Origin: an uncultured Bacteroidales bacterium
GTDB lineage: Bacteria; Bacteroidota; Bacteroidia; Bacteroidales; Muribaculaceae
Direction of reading: 5' to 3'
Assembly: GCA_902779125.1 (NCBI GenBank)
Contig: CACZAC010000026.1
Span: forward strand, 1-64,000
DNA: 64,000 nucleotides
A model generated the notes under the pieces. The model saw nothing but the letters and a program-made list of their open reading frames with translations. It had not been told where the DNA came from and ran no database searches. A program made the translations under genes and the position numbers. Positions 25,126 to 33,855 of the stretch are shown here, in pieces; position 1 is the stretch's first letter; each line of letters begins with the position of its first letter.

Positions 25126-27420
25126 CTATTTAATCATCAGTTTAGCGGTCTTTTCTCTAATCCTGACGATATAAACGCCACTTGCATTGACAGGAATCTC
25201 GTTACGGCCCGCTTGGAGGTTGACACGCTGGGCACGACCTGAGATATCGCTGATGATTGCTTCCTGGCCCACTGAGCTCTCGATGATGATGCTATGACCG
25301 TCGGCATAAATTCTTGAATTCATCGCCAATTCATTCACGCTAGAAGTACGATTTCCATTTGCGGACTGGATACCGCCATTAATGAGTTCTTCATTACCAT
25401 CCTCGATTCCACCCTCAGGCTCAACGGAGCTAATCATTACTGGCTGGTTTTTTGCATAACTCAGAGTGATGGTCTTTGAAGGTGCACTACCACCGCTAAT
25501 CACAACTTGAGCGGTTGCTCTCTGGAGATTATTGGGAACATTACAAAGGACAGAAACGGTAACACCACTGGCTGCTGCGGACGCAGTGATTGAAGTTTTA
25601 CTAAGAGTGAAGTAACTCTTTCCTGTACCCTTGATGATCAGCGTTAGATTACCTGTTAAGTCAGAACCCGTAACTTTGAATGATTTTGAGATATTTTTAT
25701 CGAAATTTAATGAACTGACACTGGTCGTGATAAGAGGAACTATACATTTGCCAGTTAAGTTGACTTTTTTGTCTGCGGCACTGCCACCTTTGATGGTCAA
25801 GATTGCGTTGTTTGTACCTTTAGCTGTTGCTTTATAAGTCACAGTCACAGTCTTGCCTGCTTTAGCTTCTGCTGCTGTAATGGTTGTTGGACTGACCGTA
25901 TAGTAAGAACTATTTGTTGATAGTGTCAAGCTGCCAGTTAAATTAGTTCCTGTAACCTTGATTGTCTTTGAAACAGACTTGCCTTTTATGACACTGCCAA
26001 ATGCCAACGAAGTGGGACTGGTCGTGATGGTACGGACTACTGAGGTGCCCTTGATGCTAACAGTTTTGTTTGAGGTTAAACCACCTCCGCTGATAGTAAG
26101 GGTAGCAGTCTGTGTACCAGCTGCAGTCGGTTTATAAGTCACTGTAACAGTCGTGCCACTGGTAGCTGCGCTCTTGGTGATACTTGTCTTATTGATTGAG
26201 AATACTCCAGTTGCTCCTGTCAGCTTCAAAGTCAAGTCGCCAGTCAAGTCATAGCCCTTAATACTGATTGAAGCGGTATAAGTTACTCCAACGGTTTTAT
26301 TAGTGAAAGCAACAGGATTAGGATTAATGCTGAGGATTGTCTGGGGGCGCAGATCAACAATCATGCTTTGATTTGAATTATATTTGTATCCGTTACTCGG
26401 ATTAAAAGCATCAAGAGCATAGTATCCATTATAACTACCACTCCAGCCCCAGTTAATATGGTATTTGCTCGAAGAATTATAACCGTCAAGTACAAAAGCA
26501 TGGCCACCATAACCATTGGAATCGTATGCCTGATAATATACTGGATGACCTGCATTGAGCTCGTTTTTTATTTTGGTGTTCCAAGCGCTGACGGTATAAT
26601 TTGCTTTCTTGACAAGTGTTGCACTTGAGCTATAGCTGAACTTATTAACTAAAGCATTACGGGCTGCGTTTTCGTTGGTAACGCCACTTGCATCTTTCCC
26701 GTAGTTCATTTGTACCGACTGACCGGCATAACGCATGAGCCAAGCTACGGCATCGTTAGATGTGCTCCAAGTCAATGACTTACTCGATAGTGCCGTCACG
26801 CTTATTCCAGATTTGGTAGTATAAGCACTCATGGCTGGTGCTGAACTCGGGTATTTCCAATACTGCATTACCTGTGCCATGGCCGTAGCCACACATCCCG
26901 TTAAACAATGATGAGAGCTATTACTATCATATGACGGACAATGATTGTAGTACGGGCTACCTTGGTCCCATTTTGTGGAGAGGAGGGGTGAAACGGAGGT
27001 GGCATTGAAGGATGGGTTGCCCTGGGGCACTTTCTCGACGAAGTACTTGGGGTGGGTTTGGAGGAACTCGATTTCCTCCTTATATACATTAAAGAGGTCG
27101 CGCATACCGCAGGGGATGTCATTGATGTCGAACTGACCTTCACCATAACCGAGGACTTGCTCGGCACGGTCGTCACCTGCAACGATGACATAGCTGTCAC
27201 TTGAATTGAACACATAGAAAACAGGATGCTCCTTTAATTTGCCACTCGGCTCAGCATGAGCTAACTTCAATCCATAGCCTAATGGCTGAGCGTTGAAATG
27301 ACCATTGGCACTGGCAAAACTCTGTGCGATTGCTTGAGCCTTTGATAAATCCACTGGGGCTGCCCATCCTTGAACTGCCAACAGAACAAGGGTAACTAGA
27401 AATAAAATTTTCTGTTTCAT
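25126..27420 (-). CDS. Secreted C10-family cysteine protease with Ig-like repeats and T9SS-type tail
   Basis: The 764-residue protein has a signal peptide (KQKILFLVTLVLLAVQGWA), a propeptide (about 22-135) and a C10/streptopain catalytic domain (about 140-360). The catalytic pair is Cys176 in TGCVATAMAQ and His307 in GHAFVLDG, and the NWGWSG motif is present. Three or four beta-sandwich repeats follow (about 360-650; each with TLTISGG or a similar strand ending and a V(T/S)VTY-type strand). The last 80 residues resemble a type IX secretion sorting domain (GQEAIISDISGRAQ... to KLMIK). It should be an active extracellular protease, made as an inactive precursor. A tandem operator and consensus promoter lie upstream, and a collapsed sister gene lies downstream. 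Confidence 0.93.
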   Translation of the reverse strand: MKQKILFLVTLVLLAVQGWAAPVDLSKAQAIAQSFASANGHFNAQPLGYGLKLAHAEPSGKLKEHPVFYVFNSSDSYVIVAGDDRAEQVLGYGEGQFDINDIPCGMRDLFNVYKEEIEFLQTHPKYFVEKVPQGNPSFNATSVSPLLSTKWDQGSPYYNHCPSYDSNSSHHCLTGCVATAMAQVMQYWKYPSSAPAMSAYTTKSGISVTALSSKSLTWSTSNDAVAWLMRYAGQSVQMNYGKDASGVTNENAARNALVNKFSYSSSATLVKKANYTVSAWNTKIKNELNAGHPVYYQAYDSNGYGGHAFVLDGYNSSSKYHINWGWSGSYNGYYALDAFNPSNGYKYNSNQSMIVDLRPQTILSINPNPVAFTNKTVGVTYTASISIKGYDLTGDLTLKLTGATGVFSINKTSITKSAATSGTTVTVTYKPTAAGTQTATLTISGGGLTSNKTVSIKGTSVVRTITTSPTSLAFGSVIKGKSVSKTIKVTGTNLTGSLTLSTNSSYYTVSPTTITAAEAKAGKTVTVTYKATAKGTNNAILTIKGGSAADKKVNLTGKCIVPLITTSVSSLNFDKNISKSFKVTGSDLTGNLTLIIKGTGKSYFTLSKTSITASAAASGVTVSVLCNVPNNLQRATAQVVISGGSAPSKTITLSYAKNQPVMISSVEPEGGIEDGNEELINGGIQSANGNRTSSVNELAMNSRIYADGHSIIIESSVGQEAIISDISGRAQRVNLQAGRNEIPVNASGVYIVRIREKTAKLMIK

Positions 27421-27478
27421 AATGTTTAAATTTTAATAATTAGTATAAATACGAATAACACAAATGTTTTCTTGGCTG

Positions 27479-27509
27479 CAAATTTAGACGGGTCGCTGAG
27501 AGTTGTCAA
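27479..27509 (-). promoter_or_regulatory. Promoter of the intact C10 protease gene
   Basis: On the minus strand, TTG (27507-27509) and TAAATTTG (27479-27486) are 20 nt apart. The leader to the start codon is about 50 nt. Confidence 0.8.
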
Positions 27510-27534
27510 TAAAAAAATGCCACAAAATTTAAAA

Positions 27535-27576
27535 GTGTCAAATTATTTTACACAAAAGTGTCAAATTATTTTACAC
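27535..27576 (-). promoter_or_regulatory. Tandem palindromic operator, copy 2
   Basis: GTGTCAAATTATTTTACAC occurs twice, identically, at 27535-27553 and 27558-27576, with a 23-bp period. Each unit is a palindrome with one mismatch. The nearer unit starts 25 bp upstream of the -33 box. Confidence 0.8.
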
Positions 27577-27698
27577 TTTTGCTTTCCAAGGCCTAAATCC
27601 TGTTAATTTCTTATTCGCTGACTACAATAATTCAAAAACACAAGTCTTATTATATGAGGATAGTAATCACTTGATCCATGCATTCTGCAAAAATAATG

Positions 27699-27732
27699 AA
27701 GCACCTTGTCCTAAAGTGTGGACAAGGCGCTT
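27699..27732 (-). terminator. Terminator of the 631-residue dockerin protein gene
   Basis: AAGCACCTTGTCC and GGACAAGGCGCTT pair with one mismatch, 74 nt beyond the stop codon. On the minus strand it is followed by TTATTTTT. Confidence 0.85.
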
Positions 27733-27805
27733 CGTTGTTGACTTAGAACGACTCAATGATAGAAACCACAGAGCCTTTTGGTTTATATATTCCTATATAT
27801 TCCAG

Positions 27806-29701
27806 CTACCGTTGTGAGAGAATTTGGTCAATGAGGTCGGCCACATCGGCAATACCGATGATGCCGTCGCGATTGACATCGGCTTCTTTGTGATGGAAAG
27901 CGTTGATATTCTCAGACTGCTCATCCAACAGATAGTCAATCAATACCGTGATGTCTGCGATAGAGACTGTGCGGTCTCCGTTCACGTCACCGGGCATGAA
28001 GTATGCCGGCACCTCGTATTCAAACTCTGTAAAATCGCTGTAAATCCAGTCTTCGCCATTTAAGGCCTCGGCATAGGCATAAAGATATACCGTCCGCGGC
28101 TCGGCTTCGCGTGTGACTGTATAAGTATCTGGATTATCGCCTATTATACCATACTCCACCGGGTCATACTCGATGATATAAACAGTAGCATCGCTACGAC
28201 CTGCTGTGGCCGTGAACGTCACCGTGTTGTCGGTCAACTGTGGCTCAGCAAACACTGGTGCCGAGAGAAACACAAACGAAGAGCCATCAGTAAAGTACAG
28301 TCGATTGTCCCAATAATGGTAGTTCTGCATGCCACTCTCGGTGAAGAAATATGTATCATTCCATGTAACGGCACCTGAATCATCCAGAATTCCCTCATTA
28401 TCCAACTGAATGCTGTCTTCGACCATTGAACCGTTATAGATGATTTCGTTCTTTGACGAATAGTAGCCCATCGGCTGGCTCGGTAACGATACAGAACCAT
28501 CTGGACGCGTGATGATGTAATTCCAACTGTAATCCTTGCCAAACAGGTTGTAAACGAGCAAGGTGGTATCGTCTTGTTGATAAATATATACCGGCTGAGA
28601 ATAATCCTTCACGCGTGGCACAACTGAGAAGGTCATGCCACGATCCGGTTCAGAATCCCTTCCAGGCTCAACAGCGCAATCGTTCCCACCATGAGCGACA
28701 CATAATTTGGAGTGATTAATCGGACGGGGATTGACGGGTTTGGGTTTAACGGGGCGGGGATTGATGGGGCGACGTACGACTCCGCCAGTAGTACTTTCGG
28801 TGTAGCCTATACGCCCTACTAATTCAACAAGATTCGCGACACAGCCACCAGAGCTAGAAGAAGTGCTCTGGCCTTTATATTCATGTACCGCGTTGGGCGT
28901 TAACATATAGAAATTCCTGAAGATTGGAGACAACCCCCATGAGACCTCAGTTTGACCTGGAACGCCGTTATTCACATAGGTTTCTTCACGCTCAATAAGA
29001 AAACCGAATCCGCCCTGCAACGAGATAGAGCCATCACCATAGATGGAGCCGTAGATGTCCTCAATTGCGTCATCACCTGCCAACCATGACTCGGGCATGG
29101 CATACAGGCGCCTTGTTACCCTCCAATAAGAGTCGCTAGAAGTACGATCGGAGAACCAGGTTTGACCACCAGAAATCACCTCATAGTTACCGGTTATTTC
29201 CACCAATGGCACACCCGTCCATAAACATACATAACCATTGATGGAGTCCACATCGATGGGAATACGGAAATCCTGGTAAAAGTCCACCATATAGACATCA
29301 TCAGTAACATTAGGAGACCAGGAACTGGCATAATGCGAGAGCTGAGTCATCTTGCCCTGCATGAAATAGGACGTGTCAACCACAGACGCTATACTGGCTA
29401 TAGAATCCCAGTCAAAATCATAGGTGTCAACCATGAGAATCTTTTCACCCATCACGTGGTGAGTTGTTCCACGCAGCGAGGCAGAACGGTTGAACTTGTT
29501 ATCGTCGAGCGTGAGGTTGCGTTCCTGCAAGACACGATGCAATGATACCTGGGCGTCACGGTCACTGGAGGAAACCAGCCTGCCTGTGGGCGCCGCTTCC
29601 TTTGTTGCCATTCTTAAATGTTCGCGGGTTATTACTCGGTCATTGGCAACAATCGAGAGTGCTACACTTGCACACAGAATAATAAATAGATACTTTCTCA
29701 T
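27806..29701 (-). CDS. Large secreted dockerin protein of unknown function
   Basis: The 631-residue protein has a signal peptide (RKYLFIILCASVALSIVA) and ends in a two-repeat dockerin (PGDVNGDRTVSIADITVLID and ADVNRDGIIGIADVADLID). The middle carries a proline/arginine/lysine repeat (RRPINPRPVKPKPVNPRP) and no known catalytic domain. Two segments, around IYGSIYGDGSISLQGGFGF and VYIYQQDDTTLLVYNLFG, match the protein encoded at 52792-54192 in the same order (VYGTLYNDGSITFEDGF; AYMFQADDTTRVIMNLWG). The two are distant paralogues. A TAAATTTG -7 box lies at 29842-29849, but no tandem operator is seen near it. Confidence 0.82.
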   Translation of the reverse strand: MRKYLFIILCASVALSIVANDRVITREHLRMATKEAAPTGRLVSSSDRDAQVSLHRVLQERNLTLDDNKFNRSASLRGTTHHVMGEKILMVDTYDFDWDSIASIASVVDTSYFMQGKMTQLSHYASSWSPNVTDDVYMVDFYQDFRIPIDVDSINGYVCLWTGVPLVEITGNYEVISGGQTWFSDRTSSDSYWRVTRRLYAMPESWLAGDDAIEDIYGSIYGDGSISLQGGFGFLIEREETYVNNGVPGQTEVSWGLSPIFRNFYMLTPNAVHEYKGQSTSSSSGGCVANLVELVGRIGYTESTTGGVVRRPINPRPVKPKPVNPRPINHSKLCVAHGGNDCAVEPGRDSEPDRGMTFSVVPRVKDYSQPVYIYQQDDTTLLVYNLFGKDYSWNYIITRPDGSVSLPSQPMGYYSSKNEIIYNGSMVEDSIQLDNEGILDDSGAVTWNDTYFFTESGMQNYHYWDNRLYFTDGSSFVFLSAPVFAEPQLTDNTVTFTATAGRSDATVYIIEYDPVEYGIIGDNPDTYTVTREAEPRTVYLYAYAEALNGEDWIYSDFTEFEYEVPAYFMPGDVNGDRTVSIADITVLIDYLLDEQSENINAFHHKEADVNRDGIIGIADVADLIDQILSQR

Positions 29702-29980
29702 AATAAAGTGATTGGCACGTTATCGTTAATAATATTCAAATCTAATTCAAGTCAACTCATAATCTGACGCTTACAGATAGGTCGCATCACGTCTAGACCA
29801 TAGGGATTCTTAAAGATTTCACATAGAATCATTAAAACGTACAAATTTAATATCTATGCCAGTTATTTCCGCCAGTAAAAAACTATTTAACATTAATTTA
29901 ACCATTTCGCGGCTTCTAGTGACGATGCAAGCAAGACCGCTGCAAAACCAATTCCACGAAGATAATATCGCGTTACACGC

Positions 29981-30285
29981 GAGAACCTTTAGCTCGGCGA
30001 AGCCAAATCAAAAAAACATCAACGCGTTGGCTGAATTAATTGTATAGGTAGAGTGTACGCGAAAATACCGAGGTGACTATGACAAAAACGCCCAAAGGGC
30101 GGTCATTTGAGTAACCGTGGGTAATGCTAACGCTGAGCGATGGCGAAGTGGTTTGCATCACCCACGGAAGTGCAATACTATCCTCGTCGCTGGAAGCGAC
30201 CCCATTCGATCTAGCCCATGTTGAAGGGGTCGCCTTCAGCGCTGGCAAATAAATGAGCTGAACATTGCAAGTGCCTCTTCGAGGC
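29981..30285. repeat. Cluster of REP-like palindromes and dispersed repeats in a 1-kb gene-free region
   Basis: The gap from 29702 to 30432 has no gene. It holds a 29-bp repeat (29981-30009) whose reverse complement recurs at 60078-60106, a hairpin with CCGTGGGT/ACCCACGG arms (30115-30167), a hairpin with GCTGGAAGCGACCCC pairing imperfectly to GGGGTCGCCTTCAGC (30189-30240), and a repeat ending in the GCCTC-TTC-GAGGC triloop hairpin (30253-30285). The last is shared, inverted, with 63745-63776. These look like non-coding mobile palindromes. Confidence 0.7.
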
Positions 30286-30432
30286 AAAAGCCAAGCCTTT
30301 GATATAGCAGAAATGCTTATTCGGTTCATATATTTTGAATTATGCCGATGTTGAATATCTTTACCGGGTACTCATGGCTTTTTTTCAATTTTTTCAATAT
30401 GTCGCTTCACAAACGGGTAAGACATGGGTGAA

Positions 30433-30474
30433 GTGTAAAAAAATTGGACACTTTTGTGACAAAAAACATTGAAC
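30433..30474 (+). promoter_or_regulatory. Tandem palindromic operator, copy 3, facing the ABC operon
   Basis: GTGTAAAAAAATTGGACAC (30433-30451) is the exact reverse complement of the second site at 25022-25040. A weaker second unit, GTGACAAAAAACATTGAAC (30456-30474), follows at the same 23-bp period. It ends 25 bp before the -33 box of the promoter below, now on the plus strand. Confidence 0.72.
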
Positions 30475-30499
30475 GCTCATGATTTACAGTGAAAAACGC

Positions 30500-30529
30500 T
30501 TGACAAAAGTAGAGAAACCACTAAATTTG
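30500..30529 (+). promoter_or_regulatory. Promoter reading toward the ABC operon
   Basis: TTG (30500-30502) and TAAATTTG (30522-30529) are 19 nt apart. Transcription would start near 30536 and reach the first permease gene (30720) after a leader of about 185 nt. A 13-codon frame starting at 30534 is too short to judge. Confidence 0.72.
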
Positions 30530-30570
30530 TGACATGAAAAGTGGCTATGTCATAATTCAATTGCTAGAAT

Positions 30571-30662
30571 TATAACCGCCCTGCGGGCGGGAAATTAAGC
30601 AAATTAATTATAAAATTTTTATTTTCAATTTGTTTAATTTCCCGTGCGATAGCACGGTTATA
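30571..30662 (+). other. Large imperfect palindrome in the ABC operon leader
   Basis: TATAACCG (30571-30578) pairs with CGGTTATA (30655-30662). Inside, GGGAAATTAAGCAAATT (30589-30605) pairs with AATTTGTTTAATTTCCC (30627-30643) with one mismatch. Each flank has its own small hairpin (CCGCCC-TGC-GGGCGG and CCGTGC-GATA-GCACGG). It could be a MITE-like insertion or a leader RNA structure. No T-run follows. Confidence 0.65.
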
Positions 30663-30719
30663 TTACCTTGTCGCAATAATGGCAAGCCCTCTGGTCTGAA
30701 TCAATAAATCAACGATTAG

Positions 30720-33137
30720 ATGAAAGAGATCATCAATAACATTATATATATGGCACGTCGTTTCCGACTGGCGACGACGTTCAACATGATAGGTCTGATA
30801 GCGGCGTACGCGTTGTTCTACCTGCTCATGACCCAACTCATCTATCAGGTTACCTACAATCACCGTATCGATGATTATGAGAAGATTTACCGCTTGGAAA
30901 CCGATTATGTGTACAGCGAATGGGCATACAGCGATATGGTATGCCGACCCTTTGCTGATGCGCTGAAACCGCTGCCCGAAGTGGAATCCTATTCTCTTTT
31001 CCAATATGCCGCCGTAGGAGACGACTTGTTTGACTTCAAGAAGGATAGCACCATTATAGAGCTACCATTTACCATCGGCAACAAGGCCGTGGTGAGCACC
31101 TTGACCAAAAGAAAGTTGAGCGGTAGCATCACATTTACTGATAATGACACTTACGGCATTATCATTCCCAAAAGCGTAGCCCTTCAATACTTTGATTCAA
31201 TTGATGTCGCCGGAAAGGAAATGACGCTCTGCTATGATGGTGAAGATTATCTCTACACCGTGCGAGGCGTGTATGAGGATTTCCCCGAGAACTGCGAGTT
31301 CCACAATCGCATCTATAGCTATATGGGTGACCAATTTGCCGACGACATCAACTCCCTGTTCAAGTGCTACGTCAAGTTCAATCGCGTGCCTGACGACATG
31401 GATGCTTTCTGTGAAAAGCTCAAGCAGAGCATCCTGGCAAATCTAGAAGCCAAGAAAGGTGAATATGAAGATGTTCAAGAGTTCAACGACCTCAAACAGA
31501 ATTTCAAAGAAACACGCTTTAAATTGACTCCCATCGGCAAAACTTATTTCGAACACACAACATATACCACCGACGACGGGGCCAAGGGCTATAACGGGAA
31601 TTTCCTGATTCTCGCCCTTGGGTGCCTGTTTGTCATCTTCATCGCCACCATCAATTTCCTGAACTTCACACTTGCCGAAAGCCCCATGCGTGTGCGCGGC
31701 ATCAACACCCGCATAGTGCTGGGAGCCCCGCGACGTTCACTACGCTTGAGGCTGATTGCCGAGTGCATTACTGTGTCGGTCATCGCGTGCATCATGGCGT
31801 TGTTGCTCTGCCAGTTCTTATCCCACTTGCCAGCCTTGGGCGTATTGCTGGAAGGAAACACAAGTGTGGTGAATCACAAATTGCTTGCACTGGCATTGCT
31901 GGGACTATCGGCTATTGTCGGTGTTTTTGCCGGTTTCTATCCTGCCGTTTTTGCCACTTCATTTCCTCCTGCCATTGCCTTGAAGTCCTCATTCGGACTG
32001 ACTCCTCAAGGTGTTAAACTGCGCACAATACTCGTGTGCGTGCAGTTGTTTCTCTCCTTGCTGATGTCCATCTATATTGGAATTCTGCTCCTGCAAAACT
32101 ATCACATCTTCAATTCGGAATACGGTTTTGATACGGACCATATCCTCTCGACGCCCATACCCTATGAAATAGACAACGAAGTGAAGCAGCAATTATGTCA
32201 AGAGCTCAATAAACTTGATGGCGTGGACAATGTCTCGATGGCAGATACTCCACTGGGGTCAACCGATGGCCATAACCTGTTGAGAACGGATATAAAGAAT
32301 CACCGTTTCAGGTATCGCTTCATCGTCACAGACCACAACTACTTGCGAACGATGGGCATCAACGTGACTGAGGGTCGTGACTTCCAGGAAAACGATACCG
32401 CAGCAGTCATTGTCAACCAAACGACACGCAAGCAAATACCTGAGATAAAGCTAGGCACTACCATATCTATCGGAATCGATGAGGAAGCGGGCGACAGTGC
32501 CACAGTCATTGGAGTGTGCGACAATATTCACTATGGCACCATGCGCATCAATAGCGACCAAATTTTCTTTATCATCTACAAACCCTATTACCCATTCCAC
32601 CAATACGTCTTGATGCGCATCGCAAATGATGCCGATAAAACGAGAATTTGTCAGCAAGCCAACGAATTGGTAGAGCATTATTGCGGACCGACCAATGACA
32701 AGGTGGATACCTTTGACGAGATGCTCAAGAAGACCTACCACAATGAGTTCCGCTTCTTCCGTCAGACCTACCTCATCACTATTATTTGCCTGATTCTCAC
32801 CATTATCGGTATCTTCTGTCTCACGATGTTTGAGACCGAATACCGACGCAAGGAAATCGGCATCCGCAAGGTAGCGGGCGCCACGACAGGCGAGATTGTG
32901 TGGATGCTGTGCCGCCACTACGGCATATACATCATTATATGTTTTATTGCCGCAGCACCCATTGCCTACCTCTGTGGCAAGTTAACTATCAACCATTTTG
33001 CTGACCACACTCCTATACACTGGTGGATTTACCCGCTGGCGCTGTTGCTTGTGGGCGGCATCACCATCGGCACCGTTGTGCTGCAAAGTTGGCGCGCTGC
33101 CCGCGAGAATCCCGTCAACAGCATCAAAACCGAATAA
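30720..33137 (+). CDS. ABC transporter permease (MacB/FtsX type), first copy
   Basis: The 805-residue protein has an N-terminal membrane segment (about 20-42), a large periplasmic MacB-type domain, three membrane segments around 295-415, a second such block starting near 435, and three more at the C-terminus (about 680-795). The conserved FtsX loop FETEYRRKEIGIRKVAGATT precedes the last block. These permeases do not usually carry small solutes; they transmit mechanical force to move lipoproteins, peptides or antibiotics. It forms an operon with the ATPase (30 nt downstream) and a second permease. The closely related second copy suggests a heterodimer. A regulated promoter lies at 30500-30529. 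Confidence 0.92.
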   Translation: MKEIINNIIYMARRFRLATTFNMIGLIAAYALFYLLMTQLIYQVTYNHRIDDYEKIYRLETDYVYSEWAYSDMVCRPFADALKPLPEVESYSLFQYAAVGDDLFDFKKDSTIIELPFTIGNKAVVSTLTKRKLSGSITFTDNDTYGIIIPKSVALQYFDSIDVAGKEMTLCYDGEDYLYTVRGVYEDFPENCEFHNRIYSYMGDQFADDINSLFKCYVKFNRVPDDMDAFCEKLKQSILANLEAKKGEYEDVQEFNDLKQNFKETRFKLTPIGKTYFEHTTYTTDDGAKGYNGNFLILALGCLFVIFIATINFLNFTLAESPMRVRGINTRIVLGAPRRSLRLRLIAECITVSVIACIMALLLCQFLSHLPALGVLLEGNTSVVNHKLLALALLGLSAIVGVFAGFYPAVFATSFPPAIALKSSFGLTPQGVKLRTILVCVQLFLSLLMSIYIGILLLQNYHIFNSEYGFDTDHILSTPIPYEIDNEVKQQLCQELNKLDGVDNVSMADTPLGSTDGHNLLRTDIKNHRFRYRFIVTDHNYLRTMGINVTEGRDFQENDTAAVIVNQTTRKQIPEIKLGTTISIGIDEEAGDSATVIGVCDNIHYGTMRINSDQIFFIIYKPYYPFHQYVLMRIANDADKTRICQQANELVEHYCGPTNDKVDTFDEMLKKTYHNEFRFFRQTYLITIICLILTIIGIFCLTMFETEYRRKEIGIRKVAGATTGEIVWMLCRHYGIYIIICFIAAAPIAYLCGKLTINHFADHTPIHWWIYPLALLLVGGITIGTVVLQSWRAARENPVNSIKTE

Positions 33138-33167
33138 AAACCAAACGAAATAAAAAACCAAACGACA

Positions 33168-33842
33168 ATGATACAAGTAAGCAATCTGAAGAAAGTGTTC
33201 AGCTACGGCAACGTCTATACCGTGGCATTGGGCGGAATCAACATGGAAGTTGAAGAGGGCGAGTTTGTCGCCATCATGGGTCCTTCGGGCTGCGGCAAGA
33301 CCACGCTGCTCAACATCCTGGGCTTGCTCGACAATCCCAGCGAGGGCAATTACCTGCTCAACGGTGTCGAGGTGGGGCAACTCAAGGAGAGCCAGCGCAC
33401 CACCCTGAGGAAAGGCAAAATCGGCTTTGTCTTCCAGAGCTTCAACCTCATTGACGAACTGACTGTGGAGCAAAACGTGGAATTACCCCTGAAGTACATG
33501 GGTGTACCCGTCGAGGAACGCAAAAAACGCGTGACCGAGGTGCTGCGCCGCATCAACATCTCGCACCGCGCCAACCATTATCCCAACCAGTTGTCGGGCG
33601 GCCAACAGCAACGCGTCGCCATCGCCCGCGCTGTGGTGTGCAACCCCCAGCTCATCCTCGCCGATGAGCCCACGGGCAACCTCGACAGCAAGAACGGCAA
33701 GGAGGTGATGGAACTGCTCGCGCAGCTCAACGACGACGGCACCACCATCGTCATGGTGACGCACTCGCAGCGCGACGCTTCCTATGCCCACCGCATCATC
33801 AATATGCTGGACGGCTTCCTCGTCGAAAAAACAGAATTATAG
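33168..33842 (+). CDS. ABC transporter ATP-binding protein (LolD/MacB type)
   Basis: The 224-residue protein has all the ABC ATPase motifs: Walker [10 protein letters not shown] (about 42-50), Q-loop VFQSFNL, signature [14 protein letters not shown], Walker [14 protein letters not shown] and the H-loop VTHS. The sequence fits the LolD/MacB/FtsE class that works with FtsX-type permeases. It lies between the two permease genes, so one ATPase dimer presumably drives a heterodimer of the permeases. Start and spacing are clear (30 nt after the first permease). Confidence 0.96.
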   Translation: MIQVSNLKKVFSYGNVYTVALGGINMEVEEGEFVAIMGPSGCGKTTLLNILGLLDNPSEGNYLLNGVEVGQLKESQRTTLRKGKIGFVFQSFNLIDELTVEQNVELPLKYMGVPVEERKKRVTEVLRRINISHRANHYPNQLSGGQQQRVAIARAVVCNPQLILADEPTGNLDSKNGKEVMELLAQLNDDGTTIVMVTHSQRDASYAHRIINMLDGFLVEKTEL

Positions 33843-33855
33843 CCACCTTTAGCGA

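Noticed and set aside
30433-30474. Operator copy 3 as a control site for the minus-strand gene at 27806-29701
   Set aside because: It lies more than 700 bp away and points the other way; the consensus promoter 25 bp from it reads toward the ABC operon.
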